64,000 nucleotides of DNA from Cannabis sativa. Its lineage: Eukaryota; Streptophyta; Magnoliopsida; Rosales; Cannabaceae. The translations under genes and the position numbers were made by a program. Positions 13,701 through 24,739 of this stretch are shown piece by piece (position 1 is the stretch's first letter; each line of letters begins with the position of its first letter). Location: positions 20,674,160-20,738,159 of the forward strand of contig NC_083601.1 in the NCBI RefSeq assembly GCF_029168945.1, given 5' to 3'. A model generated the notes under the pieces. It was not told the origin of the DNA, searched no databases, and worked only from the letters and a program-made list of their open reading frames with translations.

Positions 13701-14879
13701 CTTCAGATCTTCAATCGATTCCCCCTGTTCATTCTTCAGGCATTGGATATAGTTTCGTCTTCTTCTTGTTACCGTGCTTGCCATGAAAAATTTTGTTGAA
13801 CGGTCTCCATCCTTTAGCCAAGCAACTCGCGATTTTTGGCGCCAAAAAATTTCTTCTCTTCTTAGCCTTTCCTCAAGATCAGCTCTCGCATTTGAGTGAG
13901 CCTTTTCATCGAAGTTTTTAGCCTCTTCGATTGACTTAAGGGTTACTCGAGCCTCATTTATCTGAACAGATAGCTTCTTGAATTGCTCCTTGTTCCATTT
14001 GGTTAGGTGATCCTTGGTGTGCTTGATCTTGCGATAAAGATTAACCATTGGATGTTGATGACCTTTCTCTATCCAAGCTCTTTTTACCACCCAAAACACT
14101 CTAGGATCTCTTTCCCACATCATTTCGTACTTGAATTGGGGCTTGGTGCAGAACTTTCCACCTAGGGTGTCCAAAAGAATAGGATTGTGATCGGAAGAAG
14201 TAGCAGTGAGGTGGGAGACAATAGCATTCGGCCAGTCAACTCTCCAATCGGTTGAAGCCATGGCTCTATCAAGACGAGCTCTCTTCAAGGAAGATCCCAC
14301 AGAGGGATCCATACTTTTCTTGAACCATGTAAACTTGACCCCTGTGTATCCCAGATCAACTAACCCGGTTCGATGGACCATTCTTCTTAAGTCGAAGGAG
14401 TACCTCGTTGTATTGGAGGCATTGGCATAATTCAAGTTTTCTCCATCTTTTAAAGTGCCATTAAGGTCTCCCATTAAGAGCAGAGGAAAGTTGCAGTGAT
14501 CAATATACTCCCCAACCTTTTTCCAAAATTCCTCCTTTTCCCCGAAAGAAGGAGGCCCATAGATTCCCATGATGATCCATGGTCGCTCCGGAGGATCGGA
14601 GGATATAATTCCAATGACTTTATTCTAATCGGCATCCTGTATATTACAATCCACACCCAATTTCCAGCAAAGCGCTAGCCCGCCCCCAGTTCCCTGCGGA
14701 GGGACATAACATATTCCTGGAAAATGCAGTTTTCCCATGAGCCCGTGTAACTTTACTTCTGCTAGCCTAACTTCTGAAAGGATCAAAACTTCGGGATTTG
14801 ACTTCCGGATGAGCTCCTTGAGTTGTCGAACTGTCGCGGCATTCCCGAGCCCGCGACAGTTCCAATCTAGGAGTTTCAT
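10795..14879 (-). pseudogene. LINE ORF2: endonuclease - reverse transcriptase - RNase H, broken twice
   Basis: Start chosen at the ATG at 14879-14877 (MKLLDWNCRGLG), because this is where plant L1 ORF2 proteins start with the endonuclease motif; an upstream in-frame M is not needed. Order of domains: an APE-like endonuclease (WNCRG, LSEVRL, later MGDLN and SSDHNPI); a reverse transcriptase (APGPDGFP, IKLDMEKAYDKMDW, LRQGDPLSP, catalytic FADDVVLF near 12800); a zinc-finger-like CPICEEGEESSLHLFWDC; and a C-terminal plant-type RNase H near 11240-10860 with D, E and D at TDVSI, AEATIW and CDNEVV. Breaks: an in-frame TAG at 14625-14627 after the endonuclease N-terminus, and a frameshift near 11660 just before the zinc finger. 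The gene would encode the enzyme for target-primed reverse transcription. As it stands it cannot make a full protein. Confidence 0.93.
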
Positions 14880-16013
14880 GATGCATTGGGAGACATTTTT
14901 GGGCAAGTCTCCACAGCCCCAAAGCGAAAATCCTGATTTATACCCTCAGCGGTTGCATCTCCCTCCCCATTTATCTCCCGGATGGTACAAGATGATTTCT
15001 GTTTTGAGCTTCTATCTACAAGCACAAAGTGGTTGTCAAGGTCCACAGTGAGATCAAACATCTCATTATCCCAGTGAGCTTTGATTGTTTGCTGCTGCTT
15101 TGTCGCACTTCTTTTTTGGTTTCTTTTGAATACGTTTGGTTTGACTCCAACAGTCGGGTTGGCTTTTGCTGGTCTTCCTCGTCGACGTTGAGTCGATACC
15201 TGCCCCTCTTCTTCATTAGCACTCTTCTCAGTCCTGATAGACACCGGGCGACCTCTCTTTCTTTTAATTTTTGCATCTTCCACTGAACCTGGGGAGAATC
15301 CCGATTCTACTGCAATTACAGGGGAGGGGTCTTTGATATCCTTTGAGCTTTGATTGCTGGTTAAAGGAGAGAGATTCGAATCTCCCATAGTGCTTTCCTG
15401 GTCATTATACTTCAATGGACTAGGCCCAATAAGAATCCCATCCAATGCCTTACGTTTCTTTGGGCCACTTTCGAATTCCATGGACCTTATATCGTTGATG
15501 TCAAAAATGGGATTAAAAATTGAGGGCTCCCTCATATATTTATCAACAGTCCCCAGCCCAGTTAATGTGTTGAAGCCCATCTCCCATAGTTGCTTTGAAG
15601 GCCAAGATAAAATTTGGGCCTGACTGCCCAGAAGAGTTGTGTACGGGTTGAATTTACTTGGGCCCGAAGATGAGGAGCCCAGGCCCAAAGTTGACTTAGA
15701 ATCCTTCTCGTTTGACTCCTTTGATAAATTGGGGGTGCCGTTACCCTTTGAAGCATTCTTTCCAGGTTGGTCTTGAGCAGAAGAGGAAATAAACTGACCG
15801 TTGTAGCTGGTATCATTCTGAATTACTGCATCCGACCCAGGTTCCTGTCCCTCTCCTTTGTCTGCTGCCTGTACTGTAACCGAAGGCACGCCGGAGGAGG
15901 AGTCATTTTCAGGTTCCACAGCTGTTGACGCTGGAATGGGCAAATTTGCAGGCAGTTTTTTCACCACCAGATTGGCTGTATCCTCAATCGGGCAAATTTC
16001 ACCTATCCCGGGC
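14876..16013 (-). pseudogene. LINE ORF1, 5'-truncated, with two AT-hook motifs
   Basis: The frame is open from the truncation point (reading LPGIGEICPIEDTANLVV upstream of the 363-aa frame at 15967) to a TGA at 14878-14876. That TGA overlaps the ORF2 start as ATGA, so ORF2 would start by termination-reinitiation. The retained part is the C-terminal, Ser/Lys-rich tail of the nucleic-acid-binding ORF1 protein. It contains KRKRGRPVSIR and RRRGRPAKANP, two AT-hook-type RGRP cores. The N-terminal domain and the CCHC zinc knuckle expected for plant L1 ORF1 are missing because of the truncation. It has no start codon of its own, so it is a remnant. Confidence 0.8.
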
Positions 16014-16543
16014 AGTGTCTTTTTATTATTTAGTTGTTATTGTAATACTTCATTCATGAGGTGTAAGAGTGTAATGAGAATTCATAACATTAGTGTAATG
16101 CCCATTACAATAAAATTCCACTACGAAAGTTAGAAAGACAAACTAAACATTGTAATAGTGACTTTGATTCCATTCAACCAAACATGTTACAGACTTGAAG
16201 TATTAGCTGGTAACAAACTACCAAACAATAAATTTGTTAGGACAGTTACAAACAGTGAGGTTGAAAGTGTCATTAAGCTGATTAAGCCCATACTAACCAT
16301 AGAATTAAGAACGGGAAATTTTAATTTTTTTTCCAAATATTTATCAGGTCAAAACAGGGTATTGTATCCATAACCTAGTAAATAATTATATAATGTAGTG
16401 TAATTTCTTATTTAATTATTTATATTAATATATGAAAAATAAATCGATAAGAAGAAAACACCAACTTAAATTCAATGGACATAGAGAAAGCCAGAGATGG
16501 GACCCATGTCACTAGCTATGTTTCACGCGATACGATAATCAAG

Positions 16544-16553
16544 TATATAAATA
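16544..16553 (+). promoter_or_regulatory. Candidate TATA box for the OXS3-like gene
   Basis: tatataaata, a good plant TATA element, lies about 500 bases before the start codon. The leader between them is rich in pyrimidines (ctttctttctttctctcc near 16880 and tctctctcacacacacac near 17000), as plant 5' UTRs often are. A second AT-rich candidate lies near 16805-16825. The start of transcription cannot be decided from sequence alone. Confidence 0.4.
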
Positions 16554-17059
16554 GGTAGGATGAACGGGGGTCAAAGCAATATAGTCAAACACATCATTGT
16601 ACAGAGTTAAAACATCGTATTCCATTCTACAACATCTCAGAACACTAGATTTTTATTTAAATAATTTTAAATTAAATAAGTGGATAAATAGGCAGATAAT
16701 TTATTTTACTCATTCCAATGGAGCATCGTCTCAATTCAGACCTGGTTCATTCTAATCAGGATAAGGTTTCATTTCACCTTATTTATTCTCTCTCTTCCCT
16801 TTTTATATATAATATAAATATATTTTTTTATTATCCTTATAGATATAAATTATTCAATCCTCCACAAAAAGGTATTTCTTTCTTTCTTTCTCTCCTGAGC
16901 AAAAGAATATCACAACAATGGCGTAAATATCGCCTCCCCCATGTGCTCTTCAATCCTCTCTATATCTCTATCTGATTTTCTTTTCCCTAATTTCTATCTC
17001 TCTCACACACACACACTCAACAGACTCTTCCTTCTGATTCAGTGTTCCAACTTTGAATC

Positions 17060-19176
17060 ATGTCGCTTGCTCTGCAGAGCAATAGAGGAGACACGATCCG
17101 ACGGTCGAGATTCATCCACGGTATGCCCTGTCTCTCGATCTACGACTCATCGGACCCCAAAAACTTCTCCGGGGATCGGCGATTAGAGCCGGATATGGAA
17201 TCTTGTAGCTCATCTTCTCTTGGGAGGAATTCCGACGTGTCTGATGAGTCTTCCAACGGCGAAGATTCAGCCGATGATGAGGCTCAGAGCTCGTTTAAAG
17301 GACCCTTAGACACCATGGAGGGGCTTGAGGAAGTTCTTCCCATCAAGTATGTTTCTTTTTGATACCCTTTTGATTACTTCTCTCGGCTCTTGCTTCAGTT
17401 TTTTGAGTACCCTTTGGGTTACTATTTTTGTTCTTGTTTAAGTTGATTGTTGTTTCACTTTCAACTAATTAGACCTTGGGAGTTTGGAAATTTAGCTTCG
17501 GTAACTCTTTATCATATTTATTTGATCTGGGAGTGCTTTAAATATGGGGAAGTTGCCAAATTAACAACATGAGAAAGTGTAAAAGTTGCCAAAATAGCCA
17601 CTTTGATTTTTCATATGTTCGGTTAGTGTAAATTTAGAAGGTCGTTTTATGGTTCCCTACTAAATGTTTTTATAAAATCTATTTTTTACAAAATGGGCTT
17701 TAATTTACTTGGAGTTTTAAGACTCTTATGAGTGGGTTTAAGGCTTTTCTTTGGCTACATTTATGTGTTAATTAACGTTTGAGCCTTGTTTGTTGTGACT
17801 GATCTTCTTGACATTGAGAAAGGCTAATCAAACAAGAGAGAGAGAGAGAGAGAGAGAGAGGTGTTGCTTTTCGGTTATACTTCATTGGATTCTTTTGGTT
17901 TCTTCACTGGAACTTTTGTTTTTTTGTCTTTGGTCATTTTGATCTCTAATGATCAGAAGAGTTCAAATTTATTTTTGCTATCTGTTATACTTTGCCAGCA
18001 AACAAGAAGAGCATGTAGAGCTGGCCAAATGGCTCAAAATAGGGAACAAGGCATGAGAAAGATAAGCTAGTGACAAATCTAACATTGTGACTTTTAAGGT
18101 TTCTTAATATGGAGTTATTGAGAGCAGCTGTGATATTCCATATCTTTAGGATTTTCTTATAGACGACAAACAGAGCACTAGGTAAGACAGAACACTAAGA
18201 TTAAGATTTGAAGTTCCCAATCGGTTCAGCTTTAAAAGATTTCGAAAAAAATCCTTTGGTAAGAAAAATGGGGGGCATAGTATACCTCTTTTGTTCTTCA
18301 ATGTTTGATGATTCAAAATAGATATTGTTGTTATTTTTGGACTGGTACAGGCAACTACGGCTGTCCATTGTACTTATCTTGCCAATTTGTCCTTTGAGAT
18401 GAGTATTGAGTTTTTTATTTACTGATAAGATATTCAATTTCAAATTAATGAATTGAACTGAGAAGTAGTGTTGAAATTAAAGAGTGAACAACATAAAAGG
18501 GAACACGAATACGATCCCCTTATCCATGAAAACCATTTTTTTTCTTTAATTCGTATTAATATGCATGCAATTAAAGGCAGAAAACCCCATTTATGAACTG
18601 TTTCACTAGTTGCATGAATTTATTTGATTTAATGGATTTAACGAACAATCTTTGTTATATTTCAGGAGAGGCATATCCAAGTTCTACAACGGCAAATCCA
18701 AGTCCTTCACAAGCTTATCAGATGCTACATCTGTCTCATCTATTAAAGAGTTTGCAAAGCCAGAAAATCCCTACACCAGGAAGCGCAAGAATTTAATAGC
18801 TCGCTCTAGCCTCTTAGACAAAAACAGGACCTACTCATTGAAGGACCTTCGAAGTGGAACTTCAAAGAGAACAACCAGCTCAAGTCGAAGCTCGTTCCTA
18901 CATGGTGAAGCTTTGAATAGCTCAGGCAACAACATTAGTAACGAGGACTCGAGCTCAATTTCAACTTCGCCATCTTGCAGTCGTCCACCATTGCATCCAC
19001 CTCTGCATCCACATGTTAAGCGATCACCAACAAATGAATCATCATCACCTCCCCAAAGAAAATCTTCATGGCGCTCTTTCTCTTTGTCGGATCTGCAGTC
19101 TGTTGCTGCCGCTGCTGCTGCTTCCACAGCTAACTTAAGAGGCTTGGCTATCTCTAGTGGAGGCAATGACGAATAA
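17060..19176 (+). CDS. OXIDATIVE STRESS 3-like protein (two exons)
   Basis: Exon 1 is 17060-17346 and exon 2 is 18666-19176, joined by a GT-AG intron (AA|GTATG ... TTTCAG|GAG) in the middle of a lysine codon. The product is 265 aa. The signature is the segment right after the junction, RGISKFYNGKSKSFTSLSD (about residues 97-115), the conserved core of the plant OXS3/OXS3-like family. Upstream is a Ser/Asp/Glu-rich acidic region (about residues 45-85). Downstream are a basic KRKN patch, Ser-rich tracts, a WRSFSLSDLQSV motif and an alanine run near the C-terminus. OXS3 proteins are small nuclear/chromatin-associated factors that raise tolerance to heavy metals and oxidative stress (family knowledge). 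The intron holds no obvious gene. Both splice sites and frames are intact, so the gene looks functional. Confidence 0.9.
17835..17860. repeat. (AG)13 microsatellite in the OXS3-like intron
   Basis: Thirteen perfect AG units inside the 1.3-kb intron. They are probably length-variable between individuals and of no coding consequence. Confidence 0.95.
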
Positions 19177-20627
19177 TTACATTAAAGGGTCGAGACTCAT
19201 CTGAAATTTCAGTTTTTGGCATGCTTGGAGATTGTCTTTTGTGTTGAAGATCTTCATTATTACGCTCTAACTCATCAGAGTCTACTTAGTTATGTACTTT
19301 TTTATGATTTAATATTTATTACTCACTTCAGAGGTTATGTATTAATGCTCATACTTCTACAGATATAACTACAAGTACTAAATGTTACTTTCTTTGCTCT
19401 TTGTATATATATATATTTCTCGGATTATTAGGCATTTTCTTGTGTTATTTCTTTGATATACAACGGTTACTCACATTAAATAATCTGAAACATAGTCAAG
19501 TATATCTTTAGTTGGATTTGAAGAAAATGCGAGTATTATATGCTAATTTTTTTGGTTTGTCAGAATTATATGTAACAAAGTTAATTCAACATATAAGCTA
19601 AGATGCGTTAAGTTTTTATCATTATCATTGATTGGTCAACGGGTTTATGCATTGGACAATTTGTTATGACTTGTAAAAGAAGCATTTAGATAAATATATA
19701 TACGTAGGTATTTTATATAAATCTTGTGTATTAGAGATATAATGTAAGTTGAAAAATGGAATATACAATTTTGTGTTGTCTCATAACAATTTTATAGCAA
19801 ACAATAACATAAAACAATAACAGGAAAAACAATGGTCTACTTACTTCGTACTGTCTTTGCCTTTTCCTTTTCCTTAATACCTTTTTTATTTTGACTACGT
19901 ATTAATGGGAAAAGTTTTCAAAGATACACACGAAGAACGTGTCATTCATGCACAGAGTAGACGTAACTCGTAGAAAGAGACTTAACACAAAGCTGTTTTA
20001 TCTTTTATTTTTCTCTCGTTTCATTTATTACAATATAAAAGAGACAAATCAACGAGTTATAAACTGATAATTTTTACTAAACTATTATTACATTTTACTT
20101 TTTGTTATCATGTATCTCTCTTCTGAGGACCAAACTATCTTAAAAACAAACTCCACCATTGTCAGCCATTGAAACAGAGGATGTAGTGTACTATTATGTA
20201 AACTGAAAAACCAAACAATTAAGACTGAAACTCTTCAAGGAATGATTTTCTATTCATAGCAAGCCAAGGTTTGATGGAATTAATGTATTGTGAAAAGGAT
20301 TCTTGATAAGAGTATATAGAGGAGATTAGGAGAGGCCTTCTTTTTTGACAGGTCAGCATTGCTTCAGTTATTTTCTCATTGCCAAAATAAAATTATCAGA
20401 AAAAGGAAATATAAAAATCCATTCAAAAATTAAAAAATAAAAAGAAAATGGAAATTTAAAAGGATTTTAGACACATTTATTATATAAATACCATAATGGA
20501 TTAATATTCATTAATGACATTTGTAAAGCTAACAAATCCATTCTAAAGTAGATTACAAAATGATAGAAACAACATTATTACACCAACTCATACTAAGTAA
20601 GCAAAATTTGACTCCAAGCAAAATTTG
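19177..20627. other. Intergenic region between the OXS3-like and RRM genes
   Basis: The first 200-250 bases are probably the 3' UTR of the OXS3-like gene (T-rich, several AATAAA-like words). The rest is AT-rich and contains no coding frame or transposon I can recognise. Confidence 0.4.
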
Positions 20628-20628
20628 A

Positions 20629-20638
20629 CTATATATAT
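20629..20638 (+). promoter_or_regulatory. Candidate TATA box for the RRM gene
   Basis: ctatatatat lies about 300 bases upstream of the chosen start codon. It is followed by a CT-rich stretch (gtagtctctctctggg near 20680) typical of a plant leader. A pyrimidine tract ending in AG directly before the ATG suggests a leader intron between the two. Confidence 0.4.
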
Positions 20639-20927
20639 GTAATAGAATCTGGTACTTCTACTACACAAGACTCAAGAAGAGTAGTCTCTCTCTGGGTCAC
20701 TCTCAAGATTATATATGTGGTTGCAGAGAATCAGCCATTGATTCCGAGAAATAACCTTTTATCAATTGGTCAAAAACCATAAAATGTACAGGTGGTCTCT
20801 GCTTAGTCCATGCTCACTCAGTACTACTATACATACATATAATACTATTGTGATTTTGCTTCGGTTGTTTGAATATTCTATGATTTTGAAAGTCACCCAT
20901 TTTCTCTTGTTTTTTTGTTTTAATAGG

Positions 20928-21890
20928 ATGCCCACTGTTCCTGTGTCCCAAGAGGAGTTCAGGAGGTTCCACACCATAGACCGTGACCTGTACAGTCTTT
21001 TGGTGTTCGTCCTCTTTAGGGACCCAGCCGAGTCAATGCGAGTGTTGGGTCTGTGGCTATGGCTAGAGCAAAAGGGGTTCCACAGCATAATCAAAAGAAT
21101 GTTAACCTTACCCCATTTTCTCATAAACGAGCTGGCTGACGAGGCTGTGACTTGCTTCACGCTTCTCACCACACCCGATAACCTTTTGGCCTCACTCGAC
21201 CTCAACATCACCAGCCTCAACGACTCCCCACTCATACAATGCCTCATGAAAAACGACATCACGTTCCAATTCTTCAAGGCCAATAATCGCCAAAACTCAG
21301 CTCAAGAGTTCACCAACATCGTAGAAGACGTCTGTTATAGAGCTTTCAGTGACTTAATGCACCAGGCAATACTTCTCGAAACAAGTAGTCAGAACCATAA
21401 CATGGTGCTGCCCACCATGTCGTTTCACTCCAATTTTCGTCGTGCTGGGCTACACTTCGGCGGCGGTAGCAGCAGTGGCAGTAGTGGTGGTACCACTGAG
21501 CTAAATGGGTCATCATTATCATCCTCATCCTCGTCCTCGTCCTCAGTACCAGCAGTAGTAGTACCCCCAGATGATCGAACCATGTTCGTGACTTTTTCTA
21601 AAGGATACCATGTTTATGAGTGGGAAGTAAGGGAGTTTTTCACAAGGACTTATGGGGATTGCATTGAGTCACTGCATATGCAAGAAGTTCAGCCTACTGA
21701 GCAGTCTCTGTTTGCTCGGATTGTGTTTTACTCGGCTGCCACCATTGATGTCATACTCGATGGACATAATAAAGCCAAGTTTACCATTAATGGGAAGCAC
21801 GTTTGGATGAGGAAGTTCGTCCCGAAACGCACCAAATCTCAATTGCTGCCGCCGCTACCCAATTTGCCAGCTTCATTGTTGGATGATTAG
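20928..21890 (+). CDS. RRM-domain RNA-binding protein, plant-specific, uncharacterised
   Basis: The chosen frame encodes 320 aa. The N-terminal half (SQEEFRRFHTIDRDLYSLLV, then RVLGLWLWLEQKGF) is a helical region that I recall from a plant-specific family of putative RNA-binding proteins, without a named function. A Gly/Ser-rich linker (about residues 178-212, with a nine-serine run) leads to an RRM-like fold (about residues 217-300) starting TMFVTFSKGY with a second strand block FARIVFYS. The C-terminus is basic and then proline/leucine-rich. The frame is open upstream to 20766, but that part (MVKNHKMYRW...) looks non-conserved, and tttttgttttaatag just before the ATG is a convincing 3' splice site. 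I therefore start at 20928 and infer an intron in the 5' UTR. It probably binds RNA; its target is unknown. Confidence 0.82.
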   Translation: MPTVPVSQEEFRRFHTIDRDLYSLLVFVLFRDPAESMRVLGLWLWLEQKGFHSIIKRMLTLPHFLINELADEAVTCFTLLTTPDNLLASLDLNITSLNDSPLIQCLMKNDITFQFFKANNRQNSAQEFTNIVEDVCYRAFSDLMHQAILLETSSQNHNMVLPTMSFHSNFRRAGLHFGGGSSSGSSGGTTELNGSSLSSSSSSSSSVPAVVVPPDDRTMFVTFSKGYHVYEWEVREFFTRTYGDCIESLHMQEVQPTEQSLFARIVFYSAATIDVILDGHNKAKFTINGKHVWMRKFVPKRTKSQLLPPLPNLPASLLDD

Positions 21891-23119
21891 GCCCAGCCTA
21901 CAGTACCTTATATTTTCTTCTCTTTGGAATAAATCTAATCAATGGAACTAGTCTTGTTATTTAGAACACTCAATCATGATCAACACACACAAGTTATAGA
22001 CATTATAACGTTTAATTTTCACTCTTCAATTGTATTGGCATAGCCCATTTACCAGCAACTACCCACTTAATTAGCTTGTTTGTTTTCCAAATGAAAATGT
22101 TCCTCATGGGATAGATATTCAATAAAAGTTTTCATTATAATTGAATCCTGAGTAATTTATGTTTGTTAGATTTTTTTTGTGTTAAGATTTTTTATTTATT
22201 TTTATAATTGAATTGTATGTGAATCCACTCTAACTTAAATACATTGAAGTTTAAGAAAGTTTTATTATTGATATTATTGTTATTATTTTGTTGAAAAAAG
22301 AAAAACATAATAAAATTAGTTATGCTAGTGGATAACGATACCATGCCAAAAATAAGAGACTAGTTCCAATACTTATTTTGAAAACTTAATTTTACTTTTA
22401 ATTTTATAACAATAAATGTTCACGTGCTATGTGCTACCAAAATTTGAGAACAAAAATAAAATTAGTGAATTTAGTTTTCTACTCATTACAAGAGTCTCAT
22501 TTTTTAAGAAACAAATCCTTGTTTTTTTCTAAAAAAAAAAAATCTAGTTAATGCAAAAAAATAAAATATATATAGTTGTTCATAAATTTGTAAACTATAT
22601 TTAGTTGTGTATGTAGAAATTTTTAAATTAATTTTTTGTAGAAGTTATATTATTTGGTTGAACATGAAAAGTATAATTTTTTATTGTTGAATATTGATTT
22701 TTTTTTTTATTTTTAAAAACCATTGAATATTGATTTGAAATGGAAAAATTAACAATTAAAAATAATAGGCATAAAATAAAATATTAATTACAAAAACATT
22801 AATTTTTAATAATAAATATAAAATTTAATTATATGTATTTCTATGTATTATGAGTGAGGAGAATATTTAAAATCTACTCCTTTTGGCCTTACTTAGAATA
22901 GAATTGTAGAAAAAAAATATCTAGACATGAAAAATGAGAATTTGAATAATATTTTTCCAATAATGAGTATCGCTATTAGGTATTTTAAGGTGCCAAACAA
23001 TACTATACCAATTAATATTGTACGGAAATGAAATGATTATAACATTCTATAAAAATTACGTTTTTTTTTTGGTAGGTCACAGCTGTAAAAATATCAAATT
23101 GAGCAAAACCAGATGTTCA
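21891..23119. other. AT-rich intergenic region
   Basis: It includes the presumed 3' UTR of the RRM gene (about 21891-22130). The remainder is AT-rich with homopolymer runs and no recognisable gene or element boundary. Confidence 0.4.
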
Positions 23120-24739
23120 ATTTTGTTTTGAAAGAAAGAAAAAGATGCTTATTGGAGGATTTTCAGACGAAGAATAATAATAATTCAAATTGATTGATGA
23201 ATCCTAATAATACCTTTTTCAATTCTCTTCTTCTTCCTATATTTGCATGCCATAGTATTTTACATGTGAATCGTGACTCAAAATTGTATTAGCGGTTCTA
23301 TTATTAGTAAGATAGTAATTTCGCCTCTTTTGAAAATTAAAATAATTGCTTTAAGAAATATTTTTTTCATACCATTTAAATTATAAATTATTTAACATAA
23401 AAAGTAAGATAGATATTTTTTTTCTTTTCTTTTTTTTTGAGGATTTTTTTTAAAAATATATATATTTAAAATTATTTGGTTTTTTCTTCTAGAAAATGAT
23501 ATAATTAATGATAGAGATAGGGTGCCGGAGAGTGCCATAGCCTGCAGAATTTTTTTTATTTTAAAAAAATATATGTCAAGAAATAATATTTGGTTTTTTT
23601 TGAAAGAGTAATATTTGATTTAAATATGGACTCTTTAATAAAAAATTTCTTTAAAAAATATAAAATTATTTCAACTAAGTAAATAGTGATTCATTCTACC
23701 CAAAACTTGAGTGTGACAAAATCCTTGTGGAAAAATTTGACAAGTTGGTATTAGTTAGGGGTTGCAAAACATGATGGCATGCATATATGCATGTTTATGT
23801 TTCTCTCAGGCATGTATATATGCATGTTTATGTTTCTCTCAACCCTAACCTGATTAGTAAAAATTTGTATTGTATTTATGTTGACCTATTTTTGACCCAT
23901 TTTTCCACTCGTAGTGCAGTTAGAGTTGTAGAGAAAGAGCTAGATTTTGAAATCTAACTTATATTGCCACCGGATGGTTCCGTTTGATTTCTGAAAATAC
24001 TCGTATCTCAGTTATTTGCCAAAACAAAGAATATCCTCGAAAGACTTCTCGGAAAAAGTGATTGAAAATGGCCTAGGTCTGGGCGTTGGGCCCAACACCT
24101 AGGTCAACTTGGGCGCTGGTCCCAGTTCTGGCTCCTAGATTACTTTGTTTGTTCCCCTAAAGCACCCAAATCTTAAATGTTAATGAAAATATAGAATATG
24201 CCCAAAAAACTTCTTCTGAATCGTTGTTGGAAATGGTCCAGGTTGACAAAGTGTCAACATGGGCGTTAGGTCCCCGTTTTGGCCTTCAAGTTGATCTGTT
24301 TCTTTCTTGAAAGCACTTGATTCTTCATTTTGGATGGAGATGAATAAAATGCTCGGGATAATTTTTCAATATTGTGATTAGAAGCGCCACAGGTTGACAA
24401 TATGTCAACCTAAGCATTGGGTGCCCAAGACACCTAGTGCCATGGGTGCTCAACAATAAAAGTATTTCAATTCTGATTCTGATGCCTAAAATAGTGACAT
24501 GTCTTATCCATTTCAAAGTACAAACTTTGAGCCATTTACACTAAGACTAGCTAAAAAACTAATACCCTAGTTGGGATGTCAACTTGGGCACTAGGTGAAA
24601 ATCTTAGGCGCTCGGGTTGACTTCCGGGGTGTAGTTTCGTCTCTTTTTAGTTTGTAGGTCTTGGATTTACTTCTTCTCGTCTTTTTGATTCTGGATATTG
24701 AAAATTGGTGAGTTGGAAACAACTTGGCGGGATCCAAAC
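23120..24739 (+). repeat. Duplicated block, copy 1, first segment
   Basis: Colinear with 53386-54957, from gaaagaaagaaaaagatgc through ttggcgggatc. The later part (about 23930-24700) is a degenerate tandem array in which phrases like gtcaacttgggcgctgg and gaaaatagaatatgccc recur roughly every 200 bases. No coding frame. It ends at the caaac target duplication (24735-24739) of the copia complex. Confidence 0.9.

Larger units (their letters stand above)
10590..16013 (-). mobile_element. L1-type LINE retrotransposon, 5'-truncated
   Basis: A non-LTR retrotransposon on the minus strand. It is bounded by a perfect 19-bp duplication, agtgtctttttattattta, at 10571-10589 and 16014-16032. A short T-run on the plus strand near 10594-10605 is the element's poly(A) tail, next to the left duplication. 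A 3' UTR (10590-10794) precedes ORF2. ORF1 is cut off at 16013 with no 5' UTR, the usual result of incomplete target-primed reverse transcription. Both frames are largely readable, so the insertion is not very old, but ORF2 carries one nonsense codon and one frameshift. Confidence 0.95.
10374..16200. mobile_element. Possible MITE that hosts the LINE insertion
   Basis: With the LINE removed, the flanks read ggtggtatttgatttaccgg...aatgtaatagtaatgg on the left and ...tgattccattcaaccaaacatg on the right. The right end read in reverse (catgtttggttgaatgg) resembles the left. The same kind of terminus (ggtggcgtttggttgg) starts at 63967. This fits a small inverted-repeat element with 'tttggtt..ggaatg' ends, but I could not establish a TSD. 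Confidence 0.4.

Noticed and set aside
10940..15623. Many plus-strand frames across 10940-15623
   Set aside because: They are shadows of the LINE ORF1 and ORF2 on the minus strand.
18831..19166. 111-aa minus-strand frame
   Set aside because: It is antisense to exon 2 of the OXS3-like gene and mirrors its Ser/Ala-rich codons.
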